DNA of 64,000 nucleotides from Micromonospora avicenniae (lineage in GTDB: Bacteria; Actinomycetota; Actinomycetes; Mycobacteriales; Micromonosporaceae). This document shows, in pieces, positions 27,696 to 38,118 of the stretch. The notes beneath the pieces are model-generated. The model was not told the origin of the DNA. It searched no databases and was given only the letters and a program-made list of their open reading frames with translations. The stretch spans positions 124,001-188,000 of the forward strand of contig NZ_FTNF01000006.1 in assembly GCF_900156065.1 (NCBI RefSeq), given 5' to 3'. Made by a program: the position numbers and the translations under genes. Positions within the stretch are counted from its first letter, which is position 1; every line of letters begins with the position of its first letter.

Positions 27696-29167
27696 GCGAC
27701 CTGACCACGAAGACCGCGGCGGAGATCGCCGCGCTGGTGGCCGGCGGGGAGACCTCCGCCGTCGAGGTCACCCAGGCTCACCTCGACCGGATCGCGGCGG
27801 TCGACGACCAGGTGCACGCGTTCCTGCACGTCGACACCGAGGGTGCCCTCGCCGCGGCCCGCGCGGTCGACGAGCGCCGTGCGGCCGGTGAGCCGCTCGG
27901 CCCGCTGGCCGGCGTGCCGGTCGCCGTGAAGGACGTGCTCGCCACCAAGGGTGTGCCGACCACCGTCGGTTCCAAGATCCTCGAGGGCTGGCGCCCGCCG
28001 TACGACGCGACGATCGTCGAGCGGCTGCGCGCGGCCGGCACGGTGATGCTCGGCAAGACGAACATGGACGAGTTCGCGATGGGCTCCTCCACCGAGTACT
28101 CGGCGTACGGCCCGACCCGCAACCCGTGGGACCTGAACCGGATCCCGGGCGGCTCGGGGGGCGGCAGTTCCGCGGCGCTGGCCGCGTACGAGGCGCCGCT
28201 GGCGATCGGCTCGGACACCGGTGGCTCGATCCGCCAGCCGGGCGCGGTCACCGGCACCGTCGGGGCGAAGCCGACCTACGGCGGCACCTCCCGCTACGGG
28301 CTCGTCGCCTTCTCCTCGTCGCTGGACACGCCCGGCCCGTGCGCGCGCACGGTGCTGGACGCAGCCCTGCTGCACGAGGCCATCGGCGGGCACGACCCGC
28401 GTGACTCGACGTCGATCCCGCAGCCCGTGCCGGATGTGGTGGCCGCGGCGAAGCTCGGTGCGACAGGTGACCTGACCGGCGTGAAGCTCGGCATCGTGAC
28501 CGAGTTCGCCGGCGAGGGCGCCGAGCCGGGCGTGCTGGCGGTGTTCCGGGAGGCGGTCGACGCGCTGACCAAGCTGGGCGCCGAGATCGTCGAGGTCTCC
28601 TGCCCGCACTTCACCTACGCGCTGCCGGCGTACTACCTGATCGCGCCGAGCGAGTGCTCCTCCAACCTGGCCCGGTTCGACGGCGTCCGGTTCGGCCTGC
28701 GGGTCGGCGACGACGGCAGCCGGTCGCTGGAGGAGGTCATGTCCCTGACCCGGGAGGCCGGCTTCGGCCCGGAGGTCAAGCGCCGGATCATGCTCGGCAC
28801 GTACGCGCTCTCGTCGGGCTACTACGACGCCTACTACGGGCAGGCGCAGAAGGTCCGTACGCTCATCACCCGGGACTTCACCGCGGCGTTCGAGCAGGTG
28901 GACGCGCTGATCTCGCCGACCACCCCGTTCGTGGCGTTCCCGATCGGCGCGCGTACCTCCGACCCCTACCAGATGTACCTGGCCGACCTGTTCACGATCC
29001 CGACCAACCTGTACGGGGGACCCGGCATCTCGGTGCCGTGCGGGCTCTCCGACGGCCTGCCGGTCGGTCTCCAGGTCATGGCCCCGACGATGGCCGACGA
29101 CCGCATGTACCGGGTCGCCGCCGCGCTGGAGAGCGCCGTCGGCACGTTCACCCCACCGGCACTGTGA
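27692..29167 (+). CDS. gatA: Asp-tRNA(Asn)/Glu-tRNA(Gln) amidotransferase subunit A
   Basis: The 491-residue amidase has the Ser-cisSer-Lys triad of GatA: Lys80 (PVAVKDVL), Ser155 (PGGSGGGSS) and Ser179 ([11 protein letters not shown]), closely matching Lys79, Ser154 and Ser178 of the Staphylococcus aureus enzyme. It releases ammonia from glutamine, which is channelled to GatB for transamidation of Glu-tRNA(Gln) or Asp-tRNA(Asn). It starts at ATG 27692 overlapping the mini-ORF stop, and gatB follows after 13 bases. The pfkA gene found between gatA and gatB in M. tuberculosis is absent here. Confidence 0.96.
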   Translation: MSDLTTKTAAEIAALVAGGETSAVEVTQAHLDRIAAVDDQVHAFLHVDTEGALAAARAVDERRAAGEPLGPLAGVPVAVKDVLATKGVPTTVGSKILEGWRPPYDATIVERLRAAGTVMLGKTNMDEFAMGSSTEYSAYGPTRNPWDLNRIPGGSGGGSSAALAAYEAPLAIGSDTGGSIRQPGAVTGTVGAKPTYGGTSRYGLVAFSSSLDTPGPCARTVLDAALLHEAIGGHDPRDSTSIPQPVPDVVAAAKLGATGDLTGVKLGIVTEFAGEGAEPGVLAVFREAVDALTKLGAEIVEVSCPHFTYALPAYYLIAPSECSSNLARFDGVRFGLRVGDDGSRSLEEVMSLTREAGFGPEVKRRIMLGTYALSSGYYDAYYGQAQKVRTLITRDFTAAFEQVDALISPTTPFVAFPIGARTSDPYQMYLADLFTIPTNLYGGPGISVPCGLSDGLPVGLQVMAPTMADDRMYRVAAALESAVGTFTPPAL

Positions 29168-29180
29168 GGCAGGAGCTCCG

Positions 29181-30674
29181 ATGACCACGACACTGCCCTC
29201 GTACGACGACGTCGTCGCCCGCTACGAACCGGTGATCGGCCTGGAGACCCACGTCGAGCTCGGCACCCGGACGAAGATGTTCTGCGGCTGCCCGACCGAC
29301 TTCGGTGGCGAGCCGAACACCCGGGTCTGCCCGGTCTGCCTGGGCCTGCCCGGCTCGCTGCCGGTGGTCAACAAGGCGGCCGTCGAGGCGACGATCCGGA
29401 TCGGCCTCGCGCTGAACTGTTCGATCGCGGACTGGTGCCGGTTCGCCCGGAAGAACTACTTCTACCCGGACATGCCGAAGAACTTCCAGATCAGCCAGTA
29501 CGACGAGCCGCTCTGCGTCGACGGCTACCTGGACGTCGAGGTGAACGGCGAGACGGTGCGGATCGGCATCGAGCGGGTGCACATGGAGGAGGACACCGGC
29601 AAGACGCTGCACGTCGGTGGCGCCACCGGCCGGATCCACGGTGCGACGGAGTCGCTGGTGGACTACAACCGGGCCGGTATCCCCCTCGTGGAGATCGTCA
29701 CGAAGCCGATCCCCGGCACCGGTGAGCTCGCCCCCGAGGTCGCCCGGGCGTACGTCACCGAGCTGCGGGACGTGATCCGCTCGCTGGGCGTCTCCGACGT
29801 CCGGATGGAGGAGGGTTCGCTGCGCTGCGACGTGAACACGTCGCTGAACCTGCCCGGTCAGGAGTGGGGCACCCGCACCGAGACGAAGAACGTCAACTCG
29901 CTGCGCTCGGTGGAGCGGGCGGTCCGCTCCGAGATGCTGCGGCAGGCGTCGGTGCTCGACGCGGGTGGCCGGATAACCCAGGAGACCCGGCACTTCCAGG
30001 AGGACACCGGGGACACCCGGCCCGGCCGGTCCAAGGAGACCGCCACCGACTACCGGTACTTCCCGGAGCCGGACCTCGTGCCGATCGCGCCCGATCCGGC
30101 GTGGGTGGCCGAGCTGAAGGCGGCCCTGCCGGAGCTGCCCCGGGTGCACCGCCGGCGGCTCCAGGAGCAGTGGGGTCTGTCCGACCTGGACATGCAGTCG
30201 GTGCTCAACGCCGGCGCGGTCGAGCTGATCGAGCAGACCGTGGCCGCCGGCGCCACGCCGGCCGCGGCCCGCAAGTGGTGGCTCGGCGAGCTGTCCCGGC
30301 GGGCCAACGAGACCGGCGTCGAGCTGGTCGACGTCGGGGCCACCCCGGAGCAGGTGGCCGAGCTGCAGGGCCTGGTCGACGCCGGGAAGCTCAACGACAA
30401 GCTGGCCCGCACGGTGCTCGAGGGCGTGGTGGCCGGCGAGGGTTCGCCGACCGAGGTCATGACCAGTCGCAACCTGGAGGTGGTCTCGGACACCGGCGCG
30501 CTCACCGCGGCCGTGGACGAGGCGATCGCCGCCAACCCGGACATCGCCGACAAGATCCGCAGCGGCAAGGTCGCGGCGGCCGGCGCGCTGGTCGGCGCGG
30601 TCATGAAGACCACCCGCGGCCAGGCCGACGCGAAGACCGTCCGGGAGCTGATCCTGGCCCGCCTCGGCGCCTGA
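29181..30674 (+). CDS. gatB: Asp-tRNA(Asn)/Glu-tRNA(Gln) amidotransferase subunit B
   Basis: The 497-residue protein has the GatB cradle domain with [36 protein letters not shown] and the [16 protein letters not shown] motif that lines the kinase/transamidase site. A C-terminal helical YqeY-like tail follows (about 355-497) for tRNA binding. It activates the tRNA-bound Glu or Asp with ATP and transfers ammonia from GatA. GAGC near the start (GGCAGGAGCTCCGATG) supplies the ribosome site. Last gene of gatCAB, followed by a strong terminator. Confidence 0.96.
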   Translation: MTTTLPSYDDVVARYEPVIGLETHVELGTRTKMFCGCPTDFGGEPNTRVCPVCLGLPGSLPVVNKAAVEATIRIGLALNCSIADWCRFARKNYFYPDMPKNFQISQYDEPLCVDGYLDVEVNGETVRIGIERVHMEEDTGKTLHVGGATGRIHGATESLVDYNRAGIPLVEIVTKPIPGTGELAPEVARAYVTELRDVIRSLGVSDVRMEEGSLRCDVNTSLNLPGQEWGTRTETKNVNSLRSVERAVRSEMLRQASVLDAGGRITQETRHFQEDTGDTRPGRSKETATDYRYFPEPDLVPIAPDPAWVAELKAALPELPRVHRRRLQEQWGLSDLDMQSVLNAGAVELIEQTVAAGATPAAARKWWLGELSRRANETGVELVDVGATPEQVAELQGLVDAGKLNDKLARTVLEGVVAGEGSPTEVMTSRNLEVVSDTGALTAAVDEAIAANPDIADKIRSGKVAAAGALVGAVMKTTRGQADAKTVRELILARLGA

Positions 30675-30680
30675 TCTCAC

Positions 30681-30727
30681 GAAGGGCCCCTTGTCGCCGC
30701 CGCCCGGTGCGCGGCAAGGGGCCCTTC
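30681..30727 (+). terminator. Terminator of gatCAB
   Basis: Arms 30681-30696 and 30712-30727 (GAAGGGCCCCTTGTCG against its near-complement) form a 16-base-pair stem with one G-T wobble, seven bases after the gatB stop. Confidence 0.85.
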
Positions 30728-30850
30728 CTGACATTCCGGCCGGCCCGCGCCGGCTACTCCTCAGCGGCGGCGCATCGTCGCGGCCGCGGCCGGAACGATC
30801 CACACCCCTTTTCGTATGGGCGTCATCGGCGACGCCCGGATAGAGCCACC

Positions 30851-33211
30851 GTGAACCAGCACGACCTGGACGTACTCGACGAGATTCAGCGCCGGGTGCT
30901 CTGGCTCGCCACCCGGATCGTGGACGCCGCCAACCACGACCGCGACGCCGGCGACGGCGTGAAGGTCGGCGGGCACCAGGCGTCGAGCGCCTCGTTGGTC
31001 AGCGCGATGACGGCGCTCTGGTTCGCCCACCTGGACGCCGCGGACCGGGTGTCGGTCAAGCCGCACGCCTCGCCGGTCTACCACGCGATCCAGTACCTGC
31101 TGGGCAACCTCGACCGCTCCTACCTGCCCCGGCTGCGGGCGCGGGGCGGCCTCCAGTCCTACCCGTCCCGCACCAAGGACCCGGACGGGGTCGACTTTTG
31201 CACCGGCTCGGTCGGGCTCGGCGCGGCGGCGCCGCTCTTCGCCGCGGCCACCCGCCGCTACGTGGAGGCGCACTTCGGTCCCAGGCCCCGGTCCCGGTTC
31301 ATCTCGTTGATCGGCGACGCCGAACTGGACGAGGGGAACATCTGGGAGGCCGTCGCCGACCCGGCCACCACCGGTCTCGGCAACGTCATGTGGCTGGTCG
31401 ACTTCAACCGCCAGTCGCTCGACCGGGTGGTGCCCGGTGTGCGGATCAACCAGTGGCGGGGCCAGTTCGAGGCGGCCGGTTGGCACGTGGTGGAGGTCAA
31501 GTACGGTCGCCGGCTCGCCGCGGCGTACGCCCGCCCGGGCGGGGAGGTGTTGCGGACCTGGATCGACGCCATGCCCAACGAGCAGTACCAGTCGTTGTTC
31601 GGGCTCGCCGGGCCGGAGCTGCGCAAGCGGTTCCTCGACGGCGCGCCGGAGGCGGTCGCCACGTTCATCGCCGACGTGCCGGACGACGAGTTGGGTCCGC
31701 TCGTCACCGACCTCGGCGGGCACGACCTCGCGGCGCTGCTCGACGCGTACGCCCAGTGCGACGCCGTCACGGACCGGCCGAGCGTCGTGTTCGCGTACAC
31801 GGTGAAGGGGTGGGGGCTGCCGATCGCCGGCAATCCGCGCAACCATTCGGCGCTGCTCAGCACCGAACAGGTCGACGCGCTGCGCGCCGCGCACGGCCTG
31901 ACCCGGGAGGCGGAGTGGGACCGGCTCGACCCGGCGTCCCCGGCCGGCATCCGGGCCGGCGAGCGCCGGGAGGCGCTGTCCCGCCCGCCGCGCGAGCGGG
32001 CGCTGGGGGTCACCGTCCCGGAGGCCACGAAGGTACGCGCCAACAAGCCGATCTCCACGCAGGAGGTCTTCGGCCGGGTACTCGTGGATCTGGCTCGCGA
32101 CCCGGAGCTGGGCCGGTACCTGGTGACCACCGCCCCGGACGTGGCCACGTCCACCAACCTCGCCGGGTTCATCAACAAGACGGGCGTGTTCGCACCGAGC
32201 GCGCAGCGTGACTGGACCGAGGACCGGATGCTGCGCTGGACCGAGAGCCCCGCCGGTCAGCACATCGAGCTGGGCATCTCGGAGATGAACCTGTTCCTGC
32301 TGCTGGGTCAGCTCGGCCTGTCCTGGGACCTGTCCGGCCAGCCGCTGCTGCCGGTCGGCACGGTGTACGACCCGTTCGTGCTGCGCGGCCTGGACGCGTT
32401 CCTGTACGGGACGTACTCGGGTTCCCGCTTCGTGGTCGCCGGCACCCCGTCCGGAATCACCCTCGCTCCCGAAGGTGGCGCGCACCAGTCGACCATCACC
32501 GCCTCGGTCGGGCTGGAGCTGCCCGGCGTGACGTTCATCGAGCCGGCGTACGCGGTCACCCTGGACTGGTTGCTCTGCGACGCCCTGGGCCAGATCGCGG
32601 GAGGCGCGGCGCCGTCGGCGACGGCGGCGCCGACCGAGGACGGGGCCTACTACTTCCGGCTGAGCACCCGGCCGGTCGACCAGGCGCCGTTCGAGGCGGC
32701 GCGCGCCCGGCTCGGGGACGCGGTACTGCGCCGGCAGGTGGTCGCCGGAGCGTACCGGCTGGTCGACGCCCACCAGGCGTACCCGCACCTCGCGGACGCG
32801 CCGGTGGTGCAGCTGGCGGCCTCCGGGGCGGTGCTGCCCGAGGTGCTGACCGCGGCCGCGGAGCTGGCGGACGAGGGCATCGCCGCGCACGTCGTCGACA
32901 TCACCTCGCTGGACCGGATCTACCGGGCCTGGCAGCGCACGCTGCGCCAGGGGGTGCGTACGGCGACCGTGCCGAGCGTGCCCGGCGCGCTCCGCTCGGC
33001 GTTCGACGACCGGGCGCCGGTGGTCACCGTGCACGACGCGGCCTCGCACGCGATGGCGTGGCTCGGGTCCGCCCTCGGGGTGCCCACGGTGCCGCTCGGG
33101 GTGGACGAGTTCGGCCAGTCCGGCAGCGTCGCCGAGCTGTACGAGCTGCACGACCTGCTTCCCGGCAGCATCGTCAACGCCGCGCTGGCCGCGCTCTCGC
33201 TCCGCCGCTGA
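30851..33211 (+). CDS. AceE/transketolase-like ThDP enzyme (pyruvate dehydrogenase E1-like)
   Basis: GTG 30851 (VNQHDLDVLDEIQRRVLW) gives 786 residues; the frame upstream overlaps gatB and is not coding. The ThDP motif is GDAELDEGNIWEAVADPA, closing with WLVDFNRQSLD, the pattern of homodimeric AceE rather than of heterotetrameric E1. VKGWGLPIAGNPRNHSALL and the central Pyr domain (ELGISEMNLFLLLGQ) follow. It is about 100 residues shorter than AceE and has no E2 or E3 gene nearby, so it may decarboxylate a different 2-oxo acid or act as a transketolase. Cytoplasmic. The ribosome site is weak. Confidence 0.8.
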   Translation: MNQHDLDVLDEIQRRVLWLATRIVDAANHDRDAGDGVKVGGHQASSASLVSAMTALWFAHLDAADRVSVKPHASPVYHAIQYLLGNLDRSYLPRLRARGGLQSYPSRTKDPDGVDFCTGSVGLGAAAPLFAAATRRYVEAHFGPRPRSRFISLIGDAELDEGNIWEAVADPATTGLGNVMWLVDFNRQSLDRVVPGVRINQWRGQFEAAGWHVVEVKYGRRLAAAYARPGGEVLRTWIDAMPNEQYQSLFGLAGPELRKRFLDGAPEAVATFIADVPDDELGPLVTDLGGHDLAALLDAYAQCDAVTDRPSVVFAYTVKGWGLPIAGNPRNHSALLSTEQVDALRAAHGLTREAEWDRLDPASPAGIRAGERREALSRPPRERALGVTVPEATKVRANKPISTQEVFGRVLVDLARDPELGRYLVTTAPDVATSTNLAGFINKTGVFAPSAQRDWTEDRMLRWTESPAGQHIELGISEMNLFLLLGQLGLSWDLSGQPLLPVGTVYDPFVLRGLDAFLYGTYSGSRFVVAGTPSGITLAPEGGAHQSTITASVGLELPGVTFIEPAYAVTLDWLLCDALGQIAGGAAPSATAAPTEDGAYYFRLSTRPVDQAPFEAARARLGDAVLRRQVVAGAYRLVDAHQAYPHLADAPVVQLAASGAVLPEVLTAAAELADEGIAAHVVDITSLDRIYRAWQRTLRQGVRTATVPSVPGALRSAFDDRAPVVTVHDAASHAMAWLGSALGVPTVPLGVDEFGQSGSVAELYELHDLLPGSIVNAALAALSLRR

Positions 33212-33636
33212 CCGCGGGAGCGGCGGGTCGAGGCGGCGGGCAGGGCGGGCGCGGGTCGGTGCTGGGCGGTCACCATCGGTGACGACTCGGCCCGAACGTG
33301 ACGATGCGACTGAGAGTCACGGGCCCGCCGGGGCCAGCCACACCGGCTCGCCTCCTTTGCTCTGCACCCCGATACGCGCCACCTACCTCCACCAGTGCAG
33401 ACGGGTTGCGGCCCCGATCGGCTGGGGCGGCAGGCCCATTACTCACGGTGACTGGCGCTTATTGGGGTGCAGAGCAAAGGGCGCGAGGCGCGGGGTGGTG
33501 CGGCCGGACGATGATTACTTTCCGTGTCGGCGGGGCCGTGTCCGGGCACCGGACCAGACGCGGGCGAAGCGGGGCGACGCACGGCGACGTGGGGCGACGT
33601 GGGGCGAGGCGCGGCGACGTGGGTCGAGGCGTGGGG
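33212..33636. other. 425-base intergenic region with a long imperfect inverted repeat
   Basis: No gene is seen. It contains 28-base arms at 33354-33381 and 33453-33480 and a GCGACGTGGG-rich short-repeat stretch at 33560-33625. It lies between convergent genes, so no promoter is required. Confidence 0.7.
33354..33480. repeat. 28-bp imperfect inverted repeat, 71-bp spacer
   Basis: The left arm 33354-33381 begins CCTTTGCTCTGCACCCC. The right arm 33453-33480 is its reverse complement at 26 of 28 positions. The arms are AT-richer than the region, suggesting a dispersed intergenic element or the ends of a small non-autonomous mobile element. Confidence 0.75.
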
Positions 33637-35205
33637 TCAGCGGGTCGGGGTCGGGGTGACAGGCACCTGCTCGCCTGCCTTCGGGTCCCGAATCACGTGG
33701 CGTTCCAGGTTCACCTGGGCCTGGCCGGTGCCGCCGACGGTGATGTCGTCGTACGCCTGGAGCAGTTTGTCCTGGTCGAAGTAGAGCACGCTCATCGACA
33801 GCGGAGTGGGCTTCTCGCCCTCCAGGCCGCGCAGTCCGGCACCGCCGGTGGAGCCCTCCACCAGCAGCTGGGTCGGCATCTTCCCGGGCTGCTCGGGCAG
33901 TTTCGAGACCTGCCGGGCGTGGGTGTGCCCGGCCAGCACCAGCGGGCAGGTGCCGGACAGCGGCCCGGCGGAGGCCGGATCGTGCACCAGCGCGATGTTC
34001 ACCGGGCGGGGCGACCTGCGGATCGTCGCGGCGAGTTGCTCGCCGGTCCCGATGACCCGGTTGGCCACTTCCTGGGTCATCCCGCTGCCGGCCGGGGAGG
34101 TGTTCTTGTCCGGTGTGAAGCGTGGGTCGCCGAGGCCGGCGATGGTCAGTCCCGCGACAGTGGTGGTCGAGTTGTTCAGCACTATCGCGTTCGGCTGCCG
34201 GGCGACGGCCGCGGCGGTCCGCGCCGAGTCGTGATTGCCCCGGATGTAGACGTAGGGCTTGCGCAGCACCCCGATCGAACCCACGAAGGACGCCTCCGGT
34301 TCGCTGCCCCAGTCGGTGATGTCGCCGGTGTCGATCACCACATCGATGTCGAACTGTTCCACCACCGTCCGGATCAGCTGCCACCCCGTCGGGTTGAGGT
34401 GCATGTCCGAGACGTGCAGCACCCGGGTCGTGTCGGGTGCGGGCTCGAACACCGGCAGCGCCGAGACCGTGGTGTAGAGCTGGCTGACGTTGCCGACCAG
34501 TCGCTGGAGCTGCTCGGCGTACCGGGTGTAGTCGTTGGCTATCCGTCGCGCGTCACCGACGATGGCCGGCGCGTTGACCAATAACCCCTCGTACCGCGGC
34601 TCCTCGATCGCCTGTGGGCGCAGCGTCGCCGCCGCCGCGCCCAGGCTCCCCAGCGTCACCAGCAACGCGAGCCCGCCGGCCACCGCGGTGCGGCGAACGT
34701 TCCGGAACACCAGCGCGGCCAGCAGCAGGGTGGCCAGCACGGCGGAGGCGACGGTACGCAGACCGAGCCGCATCACCCCGGTGCGGACGTCATCCACCGC
34801 GGAGATGCTGGCCCGCTGGATGCTCGCCGGGTCGTCGATCAACGCCTCGGTACGTCCCTGGTCGAGCGCGCCGAGGCGGACGGTCAGGTGGGTCGGGCCG
34901 TCGTGGCTGTCCAGCAGCAGGGCGCCCAGCGGCGGGATGTCGACAGTGGTCCCACCGGCGGTGTCCGGAGAGAGGGTGAGGGTCGCCTGGAAAGGACCGA
35001 TGTCGGTGTCGACCCGGCCGCCGCCGAGTACGCCGAGCGTGACCCCGGCGAGAGTGACGAGCATTATCGCCAGGGTCACCCCGACCATGCGCGGCAGACC
35101 GCGCCGACCCGCCGGGCCGGTGCCGAGCCGCAGCGGCCAGCGACGCCAGCGGGCCGCCCGGGTCTCTGCACCGGTGGCCTGCTGCTCGTCCCGTTCCCCG
35201 TCCAT
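33637..35205 (-). CDS. Membrane-anchored metallophosphoesterase
   Basis: The 522-residue protein has a cytoplasmic basic N terminus (about 1-38), a membrane helix near 40-62, an extracytoplasmic region, a second hydrophobic pair near 150-195, and a C-terminal calcineurin-like phosphoesterase domain. That domain shows the full two-metal set: VSDMHLNPTG (Asp, His), IDTGDITDWG (Asp), YIRGNHDSA (Asn-His), VHDPAS (His) and LAGHTHARQ (His-x-His). The phosphoesterase part is probably outside the membrane. The substrate is unknown. It ends with a Thr/Pro tail. It lies 22 bases downstream of the sugar-dehydrogenase gene and is likely co-transcribed. Confidence 0.85.
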   Translation of the reverse strand: MDGERDEQQATGAETRAARWRRWPLRLGTGPAGRRGLPRMVGVTLAIMLVTLAGVTLGVLGGGRVDTDIGPFQATLTLSPDTAGGTTVDIPPLGALLLDSHDGPTHLTVRLGALDQGRTEALIDDPASIQRASISAVDDVRTGVMRLGLRTVASAVLATLLLAALVFRNVRRTAVAGGLALLVTLGSLGAAAATLRPQAIEEPRYEGLLVNAPAIVGDARRIANDYTRYAEQLQRLVGNVSQLYTTVSALPVFEPAPDTTRVLHVSDMHLNPTGWQLIRTVVEQFDIDVVIDTGDITDWGSEPEASFVGSIGVLRKPYVYIRGNHDSARTAAAVARQPNAIVLNNSTTTVAGLTIAGLGDPRFTPDKNTSPAGSGMTQEVANRVIGTGEQLAATIRRSPRPVNIALVHDPASAGPLSGTCPLVLAGHTHARQVSKLPEQPGKMPTQLLVEGSTGGAGLRGLEGEKPTPLSMSVLYFDQDKLLQAYDDITVGGTGQAQVNLERHVIRDPKAGEQVPVTPTPTR

Positions 35206-35227
35206 GTCGGAAATCGTGGCTCTCCGG

Positions 35228-36403
35228 TCAGCTCCGTCCGGCCCCGCCGTCGGCGAACACCAGCCGTAGCAGCCGGTCGTCCTCCGGCGTCGGGTTGCCC
35301 CGCCCGTCGTGGTTCGAGGTGGACACCCACACCGAGCCGTCGGGAGCGGTGGCCACGGCCCGAAGCCGGCCGTACCGGTCGGTCAGCAGCTCCTGCGGCT
35401 GCCCGAGCATCGCGCCCGTGTCGGTCAGCTCGACCACCCAGAGCCGCTTGCCGCGCAGGCAGGCGGTGACCAAAAGCCGGTCCGTCGCGGCCAGCCCCGA
35501 ACAGGAGGCGTCCGAGGTCGACCACTGGGTGATCGGGTCCACGTAGCGCTTGTCGTCGCCGCGCCCCTCCACCACCGGCCAGCCGTAGTTCTTCCCCTTG
35601 ACGATCTGGTTGATCTCGTCCCAGGTGTTCTGGCCGAACTCCACCGCGTACATCCGCTTGGCGGCGTCCCACGCGAAGCCCTGCACGTTGCGGTGCCCCA
35701 TGGACCAGACGGGCGAGTTGGGGAAGGGGTTGCCGGCCGCCGGTCTGCCGTCCCGGGTGATCCGCAGGATCTTGCCGCCGAGGCTCTTCACGTCCTGCGC
35801 GTCCGGGCGTTCCCCGGCGTCCCCGGTGCTCGCGTAGAGCTGGCCGTCCGGCCCGAACCCGAGCCCGCCGCCGTTGTGGACGGAGGCCTTCGGGATGCCG
35901 GTCAGGATCGGGGTCGGCTCACCGCCGAGTTGGAGCCGGGCGATCCGGTTGTCCCGCTCCGTCGTGTAGTAGACGAAGATCGTCCGGTCCCGTCGGTAGT
36001 CCGGCGAGACCGCGAGGCCGAGCAGCCCGCCCTCGCCGGCCGCGGCCACGTCGGGGATGGTCTGTGCGACAGTCACCCGCAGCCCGTCCGGTCCGGACTC
36101 CGGGCCGACCTTGAGGATCCGGCCACTGTCCCGCTCGGTGACCAGGGCGCCGCCGTCGGGCAGGAAGCCGATCGCCCACGGCACCCGCAGACCCTTGGCC
36201 AGCACCGTGGTCACCGCCTGCCGGCCCGCCCCGCCCGGGCTGGCGGAGGTCGAGGGAGTGGGGAAGTTCGGTGGCTCGCCCGCCGGGTCGGGTTCCGGCT
36301 CGCCGAAACTGCATCCGGTGGCCGCCAGCAGCAGAGCCGCGCAACACGCCGCGAGCGCCGCACGGGTGCGGCGGACACGGGGGTACGGGGGACGGGCGCT
36401 CAC
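35228..36403 (-). CDS. PQQ-type sugar dehydrogenase family lipoprotein
   Basis: GTG 36403 gives 391 residues ([15 protein letters not shown]). A lipoprotein signal with lipobox [11 protein letters not shown] places the mature protein on the outer face of the membrane, after a Pro/Ser-rich spacer. The body is a six-bladed propeller of the soluble glucose/aldose dehydrogenase family: [68 protein letters not shown] and NYGWPVVEG. The family oxidises sugars with PQQ, but many actinobacterial members have no proven substrate. The downstream metallophosphoesterase is probably in the same operon. Confidence 0.87.
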   Translation of the reverse strand: MSARPPYPRVRRTRAALAACCAALLLAATGCSFGEPEPDPAGEPPNFPTPSTSASPGGAGRQAVTTVLAKGLRVPWAIGFLPDGGALVTERDSGRILKVGPESGPDGLRVTVAQTIPDVAAAGEGGLLGLAVSPDYRRDRTIFVYYTTERDNRIARLQLGGEPTPILTGIPKASVHNGGGLGFGPDGQLYASTGDAGERPDAQDVKSLGGKILRITRDGRPAAGNPFPNSPVWSMGHRNVQGFAWDAAKRMYAVEFGQNTWDEINQIVKGKNYGWPVVEGRGDDKRYVDPITQWSTSDASCSGLAATDRLLVTACLRGKRLWVVELTDTGAMLGQPQELLTDRYGRLRAVATAPDGSVWVSTSNHDGRGNPTPEDDRLLRLVFADGGAGRS

Positions 36404-36568
36404 CCGGCCCAGGGTATCCCGCCGGGCCGCTGCCGGCCCGTCGTGCGGGTGCTTCGTCCGTGAGCGGTCTCCACGAAAGGGGTGGCGGCCCGTGCGAAAG
36501 CCCGGCGACCGGCCGATGTTCGGCACCGGCGGCGGACGTGGCCGCCGACGAGGCTATCGTCGGCGAGC

Positions 36569-37495
36569 GTGAAGGTATGGATTCCGCACGAGGCCGGGCT
36601 GGCGCTGCTCGGCGAGCTGCCCCCGCAAGTCACCGTCGAGGTCGCCGAGCGTCCGGAGGAGCTTCCGTCGGAGCCGGCCGACGTCCGGTTCTGGGTACCG
36701 CCCTTCCTCGCCGGTGGGGACGCCACCGCGTTCCTGAACGAGCTGCCCGACCTCTCGGTGGTGCAGCTGCTCTCCGCCGGCGCGGACGCCTGGGTGGGCC
36801 GGACGCCGGAGGGCGTGACCCTCTGCGACGCCCGCGGGGTGCACGACCCGTCGACGGCCGAGTGGGTGGTCACCGCGATCCTCACCCAGCTGCGATCGTT
36901 CCCCGCCTTCGTGCGGGCGCAGGCCCGACGGGAGTGGGCGTACGGCGACGTGACCCCCACCGACGAGCTGACCGGCAAGCGGGTGCTGATCGTGGGCGCC
37001 GGTTCGATCGGCACGGCGGTACGCGACCGGCTCGCCCCGTTCGGGGTCGACTTCACGCTGGTGGCCCGCACCGCCCGTCCCGAACAGGGCGTGCACGCCG
37101 TCGAGGAGCTGCCGGAGCTGCTGCCCGAGGCCGACGTGGTGGTGGTACTGGTACCGCTCACCGAGCGGACCCGCGGGCTGATCGACGCGAAGTTCCTGGC
37201 CTTGATGCGGGACGGTGCGCTGCTGGTCAACGCCGCGCGGGGACCGGTGGCCATCACCGACGAGCTGACCGCCGAACTCGCCACCGGGCGGATCGCCGCG
37301 GCGCTGGACGTCACCGACCCGGAACCGCTGCCGGCCGACCACTCGCTGTGGGAGATGCCCAACGTGCTGATCACCCCGCACGTCGCCGGCTCGGTACGCG
37401 GTCTGCTGCCCCGGGCGTACCGGCTCGTCGGGGACCAGGTGCGGCGATTCGCGACCGGTCAGCCGCTGATCAACGTGGTGGTCGACGGGTACTGA
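36569..37495 (+). CDS. D-isomer 2-hydroxyacid dehydrogenase family protein
   Basis: GTG 36569 (VKVWIPHEAGLALLGELPP) gives 308 residues. The substrate domain is followed by a Rossmann fold with VLIVGAGSIGTAVRDRL (from about residue 143), a second NAD-binding part with VVVVLVPLTERTRGLI, and the catalytic region: Arg in NAARGPV, Glu/Asp near LDVTDPEPLP and His in LITPHVAGS. The fold reduces 2-keto acids or oxidises D-2-hydroxyacids with NAD(P)H; the substrate cannot be deduced. It differs from SerA at 53507 by lacking the C-terminal ACT domain. It stands alone. Confidence 0.85.
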   Translation: MKVWIPHEAGLALLGELPPQVTVEVAERPEELPSEPADVRFWVPPFLAGGDATAFLNELPDLSVVQLLSAGADAWVGRTPEGVTLCDARGVHDPSTAEWVVTAILTQLRSFPAFVRAQARREWAYGDVTPTDELTGKRVLIVGAGSIGTAVRDRLAPFGVDFTLVARTARPEQGVHAVEELPELLPEADVVVVLVPLTERTRGLIDAKFLALMRDGALLVNAARGPVAITDELTAELATGRIAAALDVTDPEPLPADHSLWEMPNVLITPHVAGSVRGLLPRAYRLVGDQVRRFATGQPLINVVVDGY

Positions 37496-37526
37496 GCCGG
37501 CTGCTTCCCGGCGATGCGTCGGCGGA

Positions 37527-37904
37527 TCAGCCGGCCGCGTCGGGCAGGGTCTGGCCGGTGGCCGAGACCAGGCGGGGCAGGTCGGTGCCGCGTACTGCGG
37601 GAAGGACGACCTGCTGACCGTCGCCGAGCCGGGCCACCGCCCGCCCACGCGGGTCGGTGGCCAGCTCGACCACATCGTCCCAGGCGATCCGGCGCTGCCC
37701 GGCCAGCGCGCGCACGCGCAGCTCGCGAGCGTCCGCGTCGGTGCCCGCCCGCCATGCCCAAACGCCGACGGCGAGCGGGACGAGCAGCACCGGCAGCAGG
37801 TACACCCGGGCGTTGGCCAGCGGCAGGGCGCCGATGACGGCGATGATCGCCGCGGCCAGGAGCGCCTGGTTGTACCGGAAGCGGACGGTGGCGGGCTTGG
37901 TCAC
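37527..37904 (-). CDS. PH-domain (bPH2-like) membrane protein
   Basis: The 125-residue protein has two membrane helices (about 13-30 and 33-52) followed by a small bacterial PH-like domain: ARELRVRALAGQRRIAWDDVVEL, then GRAVARLGDGQQVVLPAV. The start is GTG 37904; a GGAGG lies directly against it with no spacer, so the start or its ribosome site is unusual. Such proteins are common hypothetical membrane proteins in actinobacteria, often near ilv genes. Function is unknown. Convergent with the 2-hydroxyacid dehydrogenase gene. Confidence 0.75.
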   Translation of the reverse strand: MTKPATVRFRYNQALLAAAIIAVIGALPLANARVYLLPVLLVPLAVGVWAWRAGTDADARELRVRALAGQRRIAWDDVVELATDPRGRAVARLGDGQQVVLPAVRGTDLPRLVSATGQTLPDAAG

Positions 37905-38118
37905 CCTCCGATGATCCCACCTCCGGCGGGACGCTTGTCCGCCGGGCCGCGTAACACCGCGCGGAGGCCGGCAGAGTGACGTGGGTCACCGCTGCTGGCG
38001 GTGCGGGACGCGTAACCGCTGCCCGGGGCGGATCGTTCCCGAACAATGGGCAACGGACTCGAAGCCCGCTGCCAGCATCGCCGCACCGCCCCCGTGCCCC
38101 CTCACGAAGGCGACCGCC

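Noticed and set aside
29864..30850. A longer N terminus for the AceE-like gene reaching into gatB
   Set aside because: The frame overlaps gatB in another phase, crosses the gatB terminator and is Arg/Gly-rich; the family begins at GTG 30851.
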